This document shows positions 8,969-17,413 of a DNA stretch of 30,261 nt, one piece after another. Positions within the stretch are counted from its first letter, which is position 1. Each line of letters opens with the position of its first letter. Below the pieces are notes generated by a model that ran no database searches, had not been told where the DNA came from, and was given only the letters and a program-made list of their open reading frames with translations. A program made the translations under genes and the position numbers. Source of the DNA: a virus. The stretch covers positions 1-30,261 of the IMG/VR virus record IMGVR_UViG_3300017717_000042. One strand, written 5' to 3'.

Positions 8969-11900
8969 TGGCACAATCTTTATCTGATTTCTACAAAAGC
9001 GTGGGTATGGACCCAAGCGGCCCTAAAGGTTTTACGCAACCTACAGACAGTAGAAACCCTATCACCCTAGAAAACCATGAAGAGATATTTGAAAGTCCTA
9101 TCCCTGAAGGACAGAAGCTTAAAAAGAAAGACCTTCTTAGGTACGAGAACGTAAACACTATACGAAACTATATGTCAGCTAACAAAGGCGCTGACTATAT
9201 GGACATGGACAAAGACGCTTTAGTAGAAGACTTTGTAGACCATATGCGTTTCTTCAACACTAACTCTTTAGGTACTGCAGGAGAGGTTCGCTTCATCAGT
9301 AAGGCAGATGATAACACGAAGGCTATGGCTGCAGAAGCATACAACTTGTATGACAGTATGGGTAATGTCTTTGTAAACGATGGTGCATACGGTGCTATAG
9401 ACGGTGTTAAGGACTACGTGTTTGCTGCTGTAACAGACCCTACTAACTTCGTAGGTGTACTTACTGGTGGTTTCGGTAAGGCTGCAGCGTTGGGTGTTAC
9501 TCAAGCGAGTAAGCAAGCGCTAAGGCAAGCCGCAAGTCAGGCCGCTAAACGTGCTGCACAGAGTGGTGCTACTAAGGAAGCTGCAGAGAACGCAGGTATT
9601 GAAGCAGGTACATTGATGGCTCAGCGTATGATTGCTAAGAGTGCATCAGGTAAAGAGGTTGCTGCAGCCGCAAGAAAGGCAGCTAGGGTAGCCAAGGCAG
9701 AGGTGCGCCTCAAGGCAGCACAAGCTGCAGCATCAGGTGTGGCTAAGGACAGACTAAAAAAAGCTGGTAAAGCTGCTGCACTACAGACAACAGCCATTGA
9801 TGGTTTGATTGCTGGCTTGCAGGATATGTCAATCCAGAATATGTACATAGATGTAGGTGCTCAAGAAGAGTACAGTCAGCTACAGACAGGTTTATCTTTG
9901 GCGCTGGGCGGTGTAGGCGGTGGCTTGCATTACGCCTTTGGTAAGTTTGAAGGTGCGTCTGGTTTAGGTGATGCTGTATCTGAGGCTAAAGCATTAAGTC
10001 GTGCAGGTGTGGCCTCAGAGATACTTGATAATGTCAAACTAAAAAGTATAAACAAAGACATCGAAGCTGCAGAAGCTATGCCAGCCGCAACCAAAGGGCA
10101 GAAGACAGCCAAGACTAGAAAGATAAACCAACTCAAAGCAGAGAAGCGTAAACTAAAACGTGAGATAGTAGGCAAACCCTTACTGCCTGACGTTAAGGAT
10201 CAGGAACGTGCTACGAAAGCCATCAAGGATGGTATCAAGAGATGGGATGAAAAGGTTAAAGCAGGTGAAGCTGTATTAGAAGAGAACACGGCTATACCTG
10301 AAACGTTGCTAAGAGAGATTATGCTGGGTAATGAGAACAGAGGGGGTGTTGCAGCCATCTTTAGAGAGCGTGGCATAAAGCTACGCAGAGATACTAAAGT
10401 ATCTGACCTTATGACCAACCTTCTCAGGTTCATGCCTGAACAAGACTTACAGGATATATCTGTACTGTTTAGGCATCGTGTTGGTTTGACGTTGGGTGAG
10501 ACTGCTGATCTTGGCGTAGAGATAGGAGAGATCATAGCTGCAGATGTATCTAGAGCAGGTAAGAAACTAGCAGTCATGTCGCAAGTTAGACGTACCATAG
10601 ACTACGGTGTTGTGGCTGGTAACGAGATACTTGCCAGTACCCTACAAAGTAAAGAGATCAGGGACACGCTAGAAGAGGAAGGCCTATTAGGTACAGCTAA
10701 AAAAGCAAAACGTATCTCTTATGGGCAGAACGTATGGAAGCGTTTGCTCGTTTCATCCCCTGCAACCACGGCTGCAAACGTTATGGGCTACGGTCAGTTC
10801 TTTAGTGGGCAGGTCGTAGCAGACATATTCTCTGGTGGGCTTATGATGCTAGGTGCTGCAGGTAAGTTGGCAATAGGTGACGCTAAGGGAGCAAGAGAGC
10901 TAACTAGACAAGCTAAAGTGTATGCTCAAATACAAGCACAGAAGATGAAAAACTTTGCTGATCCATTTACTACGCACGACTCATACATGAAGCTGATGAA
11001 AGAGATTAAAGATGAGGCAGGTAATACAGACATACAGAGCTTACTGTTTGAGACTGTAGCTGGTGGTGTAGAAAGAAGCGCTAAGCGTTTTAATATGGAC
11101 CCAAATGACCCTACATATAAGGCAGTAGAGAGACTAACAAACGCCTCTATGGAGATAACAGGTGTTCGTGTGCAAGACACGTTTACCAAGTCACAGATGT
11201 TTATGACTGAGCTAGATAAGAACCTGAGACTAAAAGGTGCAAGGCTAGACAAAGAACTAAACCTAAGCGATGTACTTAAACAAGGTAAGCTAGAAGAAAT
11301 AGATGATGACGTTATAGGCGGTGCAATTGATACAACTCTTAGGTCTGTGTTTTCTAAAGACTACACAACAGATGATCAGATGCTTGGCGATGTAGCAAAG
11401 TTTGTAGAGAAAGCGTCCAACACACCGGGTCTAGGAACTATCATACCTTTCGGTAGATTTATGAACAACGTTGTTGCTACTGCATACCAGTGGGGGCCAG
11501 CCGCCTTAATACCTGCAGCAGCACGTATAGCTAAGACAGGCGATATCCAATCAGTAGAAGCTATGTCTCGTGCTTTGGTTGGTACATCAGGGCTAGGTTT
11601 AGCTATGCTTTACTCAGAGAAGCAAGAGAAGCAAGGCCTAGCCTTCAACGAGATTAACGCAGGTGGTGGTACTGTTGTTGATGTACGTAATGTATTCCCT
11701 ATGTCTGCGTTCTTGGCTATGGGTAGGGCTGCAAACCTCAAGCGTAAGGGTGAGCCTGTACCTAAAGAGCTTATTCAAGAGATAGGAAATCAGCTTGCTA
11801 TAGGACAGGTTGCAAGAGATGCACAGTTCTCGAATGATCTGTACAATATCTTTGATATGATGTTTAACGAAGGTGGTGGTAACAGAGGCACAACACTTGA

Positions 11901-12660
11901 TGCATTATATAAAACAACAGGTAATATATCTGCTGGGTTTACTAGGCCTCTTGATGCAGTCAACCGCATGGTTGGGTTCTTAACTGAAACAGATACAGCT
12001 AAAGATGTTAGACAGGCTAGAGGTGGTGCAGTCTTTACGCAAAGCGCAACTAAATACTTTGATAATATACTAGAGGTATTGGTTGGGGAATCAGAGAACA
12101 TCACGGGTGAAAAGCTACGAGTAGCTACACGAGAAGGTGATATATATGACGCTAATCCATTAGCTCGTATACTTGGTATAAGCGTCAAGCAAGGTAAGAC
12201 AGCAGCAGAGAAAGCATACTCATTAGCTGAGCTACAGACATGGACAGCAGATCAGCGTGGTAAGATACCAATGTATGATAGGATATTCAACGAGTCTATA
12301 GCACCTTTGTTAGAGCCTAAGATGACTAGGCTGTTGAAGGATAAACGTTTTACTGAGGGGCAGGGGTTACCTGAGGGAACGAGCTTGCTGCAGTACCGTA
12401 GAGATAGAGTTAAGTATGAGCTAAGTCAAGCAAGAAAAGAAACAAGGGAGATGTTAGACTACTATGAGAATCCCGGTTTCTTAGATAGGCTACGGTACAG
12501 AGCTTCTACTAAAGGCACTAAAGAGCAGCAAGCAGAAGCGTTAAAGTACATGCAACGCAACGGAGTATCCGCAACAAGCATACGAGACTTTAACTTTCGA
12601 GAGTTAAATATGTTTAACTCTTACATAGACCATCTAACGTATATCAAAAAAGGTAATTAA
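8968..12660 (+). CDS. Large internal-virion-type protein (1230 aa)
   Basis: The ATG shares its A with the previous stop. This is the last gene of the rightward set and runs up to a terminator. The protein is mostly predicted helix, with Ala-rich segments around residues 170-270 (ASQAAKRAAQSGATKEAAEN) and Gly-rich, moderately hydrophobic stretches (LTGGFGKAAALG near 165, LALGGVGGGLHYAFG near 313, SGGLMMLGAAGKLAIG near 625, and near 830-880). Proteins of this size and make-up at the end of podovirus late operons are usually internal core or ejection proteins, analogous to T7 gp16, which enter the host envelope with the DNA. No lytic transglycosylase motif is obvious. The general role is likely; the exact function is not determined. 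Confidence 0.88.
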   Translation: MAQSLSDFYKSVGMDPSGPKGFTQPTDSRNPITLENHEEIFESPIPEGQKLKKKDLLRYENVNTIRNYMSANKGADYMDMDKDALVEDFVDHMRFFNTNSLGTAGEVRFISKADDNTKAMAAEAYNLYDSMGNVFVNDGAYGAIDGVKDYVFAAVTDPTNFVGVLTGGFGKAAALGVTQASKQALRQAASQAAKRAAQSGATKEAAENAGIEAGTLMAQRMIAKSASGKEVAAAARKAARVAKAEVRLKAAQAAASGVAKDRLKKAGKAAALQTTAIDGLIAGLQDMSIQNMYIDVGAQEEYSQLQTGLSLALGGVGGGLHYAFGKFEGASGLGDAVSEAKALSRAGVASEILDNVKLKSINKDIEAAEAMPAATKGQKTAKTRKINQLKAEKRKLKREIVGKPLLPDVKDQERATKAIKDGIKRWDEKVKAGEAVLEENTAIPETLLREIMLGNENRGGVAAIFRERGIKLRRDTKVSDLMTNLLRFMPEQDLQDISVLFRHRVGLTLGETADLGVEIGEIIAADVSRAGKKLAVMSQVRRTIDYGVVAGNEILASTLQSKEIRDTLEEEGLLGTAKKAKRISYGQNVWKRLLVSSPATTAANVMGYGQFFSGQVVADIFSGGLMMLGAAGKLAIGDAKGARELTRQAKVYAQIQAQKMKNFADPFTTHDSYMKLMKEIKDEAGNTDIQSLLFETVAGGVERSAKRFNMDPNDPTYKAVERLTNASMEITGVRVQDTFTKSQMFMTELDKNLRLKGARLDKELNLSDVLKQGKLEEIDDDVIGGAIDTTLRSVFSKDYTTDDQMLGDVAKFVEKASNTPGLGTIIPFGRFMNNVVATAYQWGPAALIPAAARIAKTGDIQSVEAMSRALVGTSGLGLAMLYSEKQEKQGLAFNEINAGGGTVVDVRNVFPMSAFLAMGRAANLKRKGEPVPKELIQEIGNQLAIGQVARDAQFSNDLYNIFDMMFNEGGGNRGTTLDALYKTTGNISAGFTRPLDAVNRMVGFLTETDTAKDVRQARGGAVFTQSATKYFDNILEVLVGESENITGEKLRVATREGDIYDANPLARILGISVKQGKTAAEKAYSLAELQTWTADQRGKIPMYDRIFNESIAPLLEPKMTRLLKDKRFTEGQGLPEGTSLLQYRRDRVKYELSQARKETREMLDYYENPGFLDRLRYRASTKGTKEQQAEALKYMQRNGVSATSIRDFNFRELNMFNSYIDHLTYIKKGN

Positions 12661-12697
12661 AAGAAAAGAGGGGGCCGCTAAGCCCCCTTATTTTTTA
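12661..12697. terminator. Bidirectional Rho-independent terminator between convergent operons
   Basis: AGGGGGC (12669-12675) pairs with GCCCCCT (12682-12688) around the 6-base loop CGCTAA. On the + strand the hairpin is followed by TATTTTTT. On the - strand it is followed by a T-rich run, the complement of the A-rich bases at 12654-12668. It lies directly after the last rightward gene and at the end of the leftward set, so it can stop transcription from both sides. Confidence 0.9.
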
Positions 12698-12818
12698 GTT
12701 GTTGTAGAAACCTTTCAAGTAATATGATCAACTCCTTGCGTAGCTTTTCAATATCACCGTCATTGTCTCTTCCCTGTAAGAATCTTTTTGCCTCTTGTTC
12801 TAGCTTGCTCTCAGACAT
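12678..12818 (-). CDS. Small hypothetical protein at the end of the leftward operon (46 aa)
   Basis: The reading frame starts with ATG inside the end of the upstream gene (ATGTCTGA, 8-base overlap) and stops with TAG in the terminator loop. The product begins MSESKLEQEAKRFLQGRD and continues as a charged amphipathic helix (DIEKLRKELIILLERFLQQL). No strong ribosome binding site is present, so translation would depend on coupling to the upstream gene. I do not recognise the family. Confidence 0.5.
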   Translation of the reverse strand: MSESKLEQEAKRFLQGRDNDGDIEKLRKELIILLERFLQQLKNKGA

Positions 12819-13002
12819 TTTCAGGTACGGATACACAAAATGCTAGGGAGTAAGCTGTTTCATTAGGCTTTGTTTCGTTTAAAAGATTCCTGATTTTTGC
12901 AGCAGCCATCCTACACTTATCGTATTCATCATACATTATAGGCTGGCTCTGTACATGGTGCATACCATTATTAAACATAATAAATACTAGTATCCACTTC
13001 AT
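12811..13002 (-). CDS. Small exported or membrane-anchored protein (63 aa)
   Basis: The N-terminus MKWILVFIMFNNGM is a short hydrophobic signal or anchor. The remainder is polar with two cysteines (YDKCRMAAAKI and LAFCVSVPEN) that could form a disulphide outside the cytoplasm. It starts in an ATGA overlap with the upstream 37-residue gene. Similar small proteins (MKWILV start, a Cys about 15 residues beyond the hydrophobic part, a final C-V segment) are frequent beside replication genes in marine phages. The function is unknown. Confidence 0.75.
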   Translation of the reverse strand: MKWILVFIMFNNGMHHVQSQPIMYDEYDKCRMAAAKIRNLLNETKPNETAYSLAFCVSVPENV

Positions 13003-13112
13003 AAGACCGACTTAACTAGATCAACTCCATATGTTACAGCAGGTACTACAACGGAATCTACGATGCCAAAACCAATAACTGCTGTTACTAAAAACTGAAA
13101 TGCTTCAACCAT
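12999..13112 (-). CDS. Very small membrane protein (37 aa)
   Basis: A strong ribosome binding site (AAAGGAGATTATT) precedes the ATG. The product, MVEAFQFLVTAVIGFGIVD followed by SVVVPAVTYGVDLVKSVL, is almost entirely hydrophobic with one likely membrane span. The TGA overlaps the next ATG (ATGA), so the two small genes are coupled. It lies 11 bases after the ribonucleotide reductase gene. Regulatory or membrane-targeted function is possible but unknown. Confidence 0.75.
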   Translation of the reverse strand: MVEAFQFLVTAVIGFGIVDSVVVPAVTYGVDLVKSVL

Positions 13113-13123
13113 AATAATCTCCT

Positions 13124-15022
13124 TTATGTTAGGTCTACTATTTCACACACATCACCAGAGCAAGCCATTGTTTGCATTGCCACAGTGTTGTCTTCTTGTT
13201 CATACTCAGAGAGCTTAGACCAATCTATTCTATCTGGCATTGAACTTAATACTACTTCATACTCTTCCTTAGTGCAATCTTGATAAGGTGCTTGCTGATA
13301 AGTATGATCAGAGTGTGGCAAGAAAGACACACCTGACATCTCGTCAAAGTGCTCATACACAAATGCACCTACAGACATCCACTCAGAGTCACGCACTGTG
13401 ATAGTTACACTAGGTTTATGTTCACACCAGTGACGCTGATACATTAACCAAAGCTCAAGTTGCTCAATAGCAGACATGTCGTTACGTGTTACTGCACCTT
13501 GAGGAGCCTTAACAGGGAAACTAAACACTGTTGTCTGCTCTGGCTTACCGTTCTCAGGTTCGTTAGGAATACCGCTATCAATCATAAACTGCGTTAGTGG
13601 GTCTTTGTTATCTCCACGTACAGTACGGATGTAGTAGGGGCTGTGACGTGCATGTATCCCACTTGAACTGTCAACAAGTTGTGACACCGTTCCGCTTGGC
13701 TTGACGCAAGTTATAGCTGTAGACTGAGGTATACCTAGACGATGTGACCACTCAGCATTTGTGATAACAGCTACATCTTTTAGATGCTCTAGTGTTTTAT
13801 CTAGCCCTCTGTTCTTTGTGGTTAGTAGTCGGTTGTCCATGATACCTGTAAGAGATACACCTAAGAGCCGTTCTTCTTCTGTGTTTCGTTGCCAGATTTT
13901 TCTGAGGTAGGGGAACTTTGTGTACGAGCTTTGGATTGTCCCAAGTATAGTGGCGCATCTGACTTTTCGCTCCAAGTCTTCAATCGTGTCAGTGGATCGT
14001 ACAACCACCTCTGTAAGATTGCAGAACTCATACGGACGAAGAATGATTTCACTGCACGGATTGGTCCCAAACTCGTGTTCAGGATCACGCCTACCATTCT
14101 TAGCGGCTTGCTTCTTACTTGCTTCACGGTTAAATACTCCTCGCTCACCTGACTTACTCTCAACTAAAGAAAGCCACTCTCTCATAAAAGTTTCCATGTC
14201 TGGCTTCTCAGTATAAGACACACTGTTGTTTGCTAGTCTACGGTGCTGTGCTGTTTCCCACCAGTGTCCTGACTTAGCGTGACGCATACGATCATCACTC
14301 AAGTTAGACAGAGATATCATAGCACTACGGCGTACACCGCCAACCACTACAACCTGACCAATAAAACACATCAGGTCATGGCACTCAATACTAGACAGCT
14401 TGCGCCCTTGTGCATTCTTGAATGTCTGTACAGCAAAGTTAAACAGTTCAACCAAAGGCGCTGGGCCTGAGGCTCTACCGCCAAAAGTTTTTAGCCTTGC
14501 ACCTGCAGGGCGTACACGAGAGATGTCCCACTTAGGTATCTCACCAGCCCATAGGAGTGCCAGCAATTGACGGAAAGACTTAGCCCAACCTTCCTTACTG
14601 TCCCTGACAACGATGATGGTTTCACTATCGTAGAGGTCGGGGATTTCGGGGAGCTTAGAGATGAACTGCCGTTCAACAGAGAAGCCCACGCCAGTGCCAC
14701 ACAAGAGAATAAACATAGCCTCATCGAAGGACTTAGGGTCATCTACGGGTAGGTAACTACAGTTGTACCCTGCAGTGTTGTCACGCTCTAATGCAGGTCC
14801 AGCAGTCATCATAGCTCTCATAGAGGGCATGACATCTAGGTTCAGTATAGCATCACGTATGTTGTTTACGTAAGAGTCATCACCAATCTTAGTGCGTACT
14901 ACATTATCCATGTAGCGCTCTACCGTATCACTCCAAGACTCTCGCCCCTTGCCATCAAAGTATTTTGCGTATCTAGATTTGTGTATAAATGATTGATAGT
15001 CTGTTGGTAAGTAGTTATCCAT
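13124..15022 (-). CDS. nrdJ: Class II (adenosylcobalamin-dependent) ribonucleoside-triphosphate reductase
   Basis: This enzyme reduces ribonucleotides to deoxyribonucleotides for phage DNA synthesis, using B12 to make its radical. The 632-residue protein has the features of the monomeric Lactobacillus-type RTPR: a first redox Cys at 88 (NTAGYNCSYLPVDD), the thiyl-radical Cys323 with Glu325 (FGTNPCSEIILRPYEFCNL), the second redox Cys334 eleven residues later, and a C-terminal shuttle pair Cys621/Cys626 (ACSGDVCEIV) with the five-residue spacing of that family. No separate small subunit is visible nearby, as expected for class II. The start overlaps the MazG-like gene's stop (TAATG). A functional enzyme would need cobalamin in the host. 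Confidence 0.95.
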   Translation of the reverse strand: MDNYLPTDYQSFIHKSRYAKYFDGKGRESWSDTVERYMDNVVRTKIGDDSYVNNIRDAILNLDVMPSMRAMMTAGPALERDNTAGYNCSYLPVDDPKSFDEAMFILLCGTGVGFSVERQFISKLPEIPDLYDSETIIVVRDSKEGWAKSFRQLLALLWAGEIPKWDISRVRPAGARLKTFGGRASGPAPLVELFNFAVQTFKNAQGRKLSSIECHDLMCFIGQVVVVGGVRRSAMISLSNLSDDRMRHAKSGHWWETAQHRRLANNSVSYTEKPDMETFMREWLSLVESKSGERGVFNREASKKQAAKNGRRDPEHEFGTNPCSEIILRPYEFCNLTEVVVRSTDTIEDLERKVRCATILGTIQSSYTKFPYLRKIWQRNTEEERLLGVSLTGIMDNRLLTTKNRGLDKTLEHLKDVAVITNAEWSHRLGIPQSTAITCVKPSGTVSQLVDSSSGIHARHSPYYIRTVRGDNKDPLTQFMIDSGIPNEPENGKPEQTTVFSFPVKAPQGAVTRNDMSAIEQLELWLMYQRHWCEHKPSVTITVRDSEWMSVGAFVYEHFDEMSGVSFLPHSDHTYQQAPYQDCTKEEYEVVLSSMPDRIDWSKLSEYEQEDNTVAMQTMACSGDVCEIVDLT

Positions 15023-15384
15023 TATCGTTTGTCTCCGCTTCCTTTAAGTGTCCCTTTTTCTTTTCGTGCCTTTAGCTTAGCTATGTTGTTCTTAGCTACC
15101 ACTGACATCTCTACGTTTAGATCACGACAAAGAGCAGCAATATACCAAAGGCAATCGCCCAACTCTGCGGCAATACCTTCTCTGTCGAGTTCTTTATCCC
15201 TGACAATTTTTTTAACTTTATTGGCTACTTCGCCAGCCTCACCACTTAGGCCCAAGGCTGGATACAAAATAGCTGTTGTAGTTGGGTAAATCGCAGTATC
15301 TGCTGCTGTTTTTTGATAGGCATCAAACGTAAAATCTGCATCGTGATAGCTTTCAAAAGCATCAATATCATCTTGCGTAATCAT
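15022..15384 (-). CDS. MazG-like nucleotide pyrophosphohydrolase (120 aa)
   Basis: The protein shows the all-alpha NTP pyrophosphatase pattern: LGLSGEAGEVANKVKK carries the first ExxE pair, and AAELGDCLWYIAALC carries the ExxD pair that binds Mg2+. Members of the family hydrolyse (d)NTPs to monophosphates, and phage versions are thought to shape the nucleotide pool. I chose the ATG at 15384 rather than 15390 because it forms the TAATG overlap seen at many junctions here and lies 8 bases from AGGAG. The upstream ATG would add two residues and sits too close to that site. It is directly followed by the ribonucleotide reductase gene, in keeping with a shared nucleotide-supply role. Confidence 0.9.
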   Translation of the reverse strand: MITQDDIDAFESYHDADFTFDAYQKTAADTAIYPTTTAILYPALGLSGEAGEVANKVKKIVRDKELDREGIAAELGDCLWYIAALCRDLNVEMSVVAKNNIAKLKARKEKGTLKGSGDKR

Positions 15385-15554
15385 TACCATCTCTCCTTTA
15401 CTTGTAGCTTATCTATCTCTATATCGTCTATGTCATGGAAGGTGTTGTGTATCAAGTCATATATATCTTCTGTGTGTGCATCCTCAACTAATGACAGAAT
15501 GTTTCCATCCTCTTCTACCTCAACCACAAAGGTGACACTGAACTTCTTGTTCAT
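15384..15554 (-). CDS. Small acidic hypothetical protein (56 aa)
   Basis: The frame begins MNKKFSVTFVVEVEEDGNIL and ends with an acidic helix (DIDDIEIDKLQVKERW). The beta-strand-like start followed by an acidic tail recalls the other small acidic protein encoded at 26736-26891. Its ATG overlaps the upstream TGA (ATGA) and its TAA overlaps the MazG-like gene's start, so it fits the operon. No domain is recognised and the function is unknown. Confidence 0.75.
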   Translation of the reverse strand: MNKKFSVTFVVEVEEDGNILSLVEDAHTEDIYDLIHNTFHDIDDIEIDKLQVKERW

Positions 15555-15784
15555 TTATGCATCTCCCTCATTGACTCTAGCATCTTCACTAGATAGTACT
15601 GTGCCTTCTCCATATCCTCTACAGGCTTGCCCTTGTAGTTGTGCCTGTGTTGATACTTAATAAGGTTGCCGTGGCAGTACCCTTTAAACTCTTCTGGTGT
15701 TAGTCTCTCCTTGATATAGTCAATACATTCTATACCACTCAATGCGTAATGCATAGGCTTACTTACTGGATCGTAGTCTGACAT
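15551..15784 (-). CDS. DUF3310 family protein (77 aa)
   Basis: The sequence has the DUF3310 (SaV-like) pattern: the central GIECIDYIKERLTPEEFKGY, then GNLIKYQHRHNYKGKPVEDM, and a terminal helix with KAQYYLVKMLE. The family is widespread in phages next to replication genes and has no settled function. It uses an ATG directly after the upstream stop, with GGGAG seven bases before it, and overlaps the next gene by four bases. Confidence 0.9.
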   Translation of the reverse strand: MSDYDPVSKPMHYALSGIECIDYIKERLTPEEFKGYCHGNLIKYQHRHNYKGKPVEDMEKAQYYLVKMLESMREMHK

Positions 15785-16126
15785 TTAAGCACTCCCAAAT
15801 GTTTTAGTGAAACGTGTAAGCTTTACTACCTTACCGTCTGTTCCTTCTACTTCTTCATACTTTTTTTCTAAAGGATCGTCAACACCCATTTTATCATTCC
15901 TGTAACTTTCTACTTCGTCATACAGGTCTTCATCAAGCTGTGCCTTATGTAAGAACGCACCCATAAGTGTAGCTAAATGTACAAGGTAAGCTGCGTCTTC
16001 TAGTTGTAACTCTTTTAACTCACCTACTAGTAAGCCTGTACTCAACTCTCCTGTCCAACCATCTTCATCAAAACTCGCAGGTTTTAATATCAAGGCCACC
16101 TCATCATCTTCTATGTAACGTTTCAT
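15785..16126 (-). CDS. Hypothetical acidic protein (113 aa)
   Basis: The protein starts MKRYIEDDEVALILKPASF and contains two predicted helices (LQLEDAAYLVHLATLMGAFL), followed by an acidic stretch (LDEDLYDEVESYRND) and a basic C-terminus. No known domain is recognised. The ATG overlaps the endonuclease I stop (ATGA) and its own stop abuts the DUF3310 start, so it is translated as part of the replication operon. Confidence 0.8.
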   Translation of the reverse strand: MKRYIEDDEVALILKPASFDEDGWTGELSTGLLVGELKELQLEDAAYLVHLATLMGAFLHKAQLDEDLYDEVESYRNDKMGVDDPLEKKYEEVEGTDGKVVKLTRFTKTFGSA

Positions 16127-16566
16127 TTATCTACCTTTTCTTTTAAGATAATCCTCTTACTCTTTATTACTCTGCCTTTCTCTTTCAGCCAATCCTCAGG
16201 TATGACACGGTGCGCCCAGATAAAGTCGTTCTTCTCACACCACTGGAAGTACCTAGTCTTAGAACCTTTGTATAGTTTCGCCATAGAATTACTAAACACG
16301 AAGCGTATGTCTAGCTGGGGGTGTTGCTTGCGTACCTCTAAATGTTTACGTCTGTCTTCACTATCGAAGATACCCTTAGTCTCTATGATGATACCGTTAT
16401 CTAACATAAAGTCAGGCGTGTAGGTTCTATATCGTAGGTCTTCCCACTCTATCTTTAGAACCTCGTACCTGACCATACGTTGTTTGTCTTTGAGGTACGC
16501 AGCAACCTCACGCTCTAGTCCACTGCGATACCTTCTTGGGTTATGCTTCCTCTTTGGCTTGGGCAA
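16123..16566 (-). CDS. T7-type endonuclease I (Holliday-junction resolvase)
   Basis: The product closely parallels T7 gp3. The catalytic set is visible as RYRSGLERE (Glu18), TYTPDFML (Asp52) and GIIIETKG (Glu62, Lys64), followed by the family patterns DRRKHLEVRKQHPQLDIRFV and LYKGSKT. It cuts branched DNA, resolving junctions before packaging and helping to degrade host DNA. The frame is open to 16791, but that part overlaps the nuclease gene in another frame and looks unnatural. The TTG at 16566 gives 147 residues, almost the length of T7's 149, with GGAG about 10 bases upstream. The gene therefore overlaps the preceding nuclease by 26 bases. The start is inferred; the identity is firm. Confidence 0.92.
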   Translation of the reverse strand: MPKPKRKHNPRRYRSGLEREVAAYLKDKQRMVRYEVLKIEWEDLRYRTYTPDFMLDNGIIIETKGIFDSEDRRKHLEVRKQHPQLDIRFVFSNSMAKLYKGSKTRYFQWCEKNDFIWAHRVIPEDWLKEKGRVIKSKRIILKEKVDK

Positions 16567-17413
16567 CGGATATATACTCCACTGTTGGGGGTGTCTTACC
16601 ACCTTTGTAAACCTTAGAGGGTAGAGCCTGTAGATTAGGCCAGCACTTGTGCTTGAAGTCACACCACCCACACGTCCTAGACAGCTTCGTGTTACCACTA
16701 GCCTTGCCTCTGTAAGTCTCAGGCACAGGCTCAAAGCAACGCTCAAAGGGCGCATCACTGTTGATGTAATCATACGTGCTTTCAATGTCACTCATAGTCT
16801 TGTCTTGATCTACCTCACTGGCAGAGACATACTTGAAGTCACCGTTTGATTTGTTGACTACCCACCAGCCACCTACTTCTTTGTCAGCAGCCTTAGCGTA
16901 ACCTACGAGTTGTGATACGTAGCCAAAGGTATCGTCTTTATTTAATGTGTGGAAGTCTTGGAACTTATTCTCATAGGACCACGGCGATGCAGACTTTACG
17001 TCATCCACCTTACCGTCAAGCACCATGTCATACTCTCCGCTAATCTCCTTACCTTTAGCTATTTGTAATGCAACCCGGTCGTTATCTTGGAAGTCAACCT
17101 TAGCTGCACGTAGGATACCTTTGAACACAGCCTCTACAATATCACCAATCATCATGTTGATCTTGAAGGATACAGGCTTAGACACCTCTTGTTCGGGGTG
17201 GTTCTTCTGCATCCAAAGCTGGCAGGTAGGACGCCCAATGTTGGACATCCTTAGTTTAAACTCACGCTTCTTAGCATCATCCTGAAACTGTTTGGTAAGA
17301 GCCGCACGTACATCCTCTGCTACTTTGTCAATAACATCATCAGGCATAGAGGCCTTACCATCAAGCACACCCCTAAGGAATGAATGAATAGCTAACTCCG
17401 CTACGTGATGCAT
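16541..17413 (-). CDS. PD-(D/E)XK exonuclease with a Cas4/AddB-like iron-sulphur cluster motif
   Basis: This 290-residue protein has nuclease core motifs at Glu94 (MIGDIVEAV), Asp129 (SGEYDMVLDG) and Asp138-Lys140 (VDDVKSAS). Four cysteines are placed as in 4Fe-4S nucleases: Cys64 (RPTCQLW) well before the core, and Cys248, Cys251 and Cys257 (TCGWCDFKHKCW) after it. It probably takes the place of the T7 gp6 5'-3' exonuclease, processing ends, removing primers or recycling host DNA. It lies between the ssDNA-binding protein and endonuclease I genes, and its ATG overlaps the upstream stop (TAATG). The family call is strong; the polarity and substrate are inferred. Confidence 0.9.
   Translation of the reverse strand: MHHVAELAIHSFLRGVLDGKASMPDDVIDKVAEDVRAALTKQFQDDAKKREFKLRMSNIGRPTCQLWMQKNHPEQEVSKPVSFKINMMIGDIVEAVFKGILRAAKVDFQDNDRVALQIAKGKEISGEYDMVLDGKVDDVKSASPWSYENKFQDFHTLNKDDTFGYVSQLVGYAKAADKEVGGWWVVNKSNGDFKYVSASEVDQDKTMSDIESTYDYINSDAPFERCFEPVPETYRGKASGNTKLSRTCGWCDFKHKCWPNLQALPSKVYKGGKTPPTVEYISVAQAKEEA

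Noticed and set aside
10200-10598. 132-codon antisense frame inside the 1230-residue late protein, and others at 11790-12188 and 10926-11252
   Set aside because: They are antisense shadows with no start signal, on the strand opposite to the late operon.
13889-14216. Overlapping + strand frames inside the ribonucleotide reductase gene
   Set aside because: The - strand frame has all catalytic residues of the reductase; the + strand frames have no start signals or family match.
16567-16791. N-terminal 75-codon extension of the endonuclease I frame
   Set aside because: It lies wholly within the well-supported nuclease gene in another frame, and the resulting residues look like out-of-frame translation; T7 endonuclease I has no such extension.
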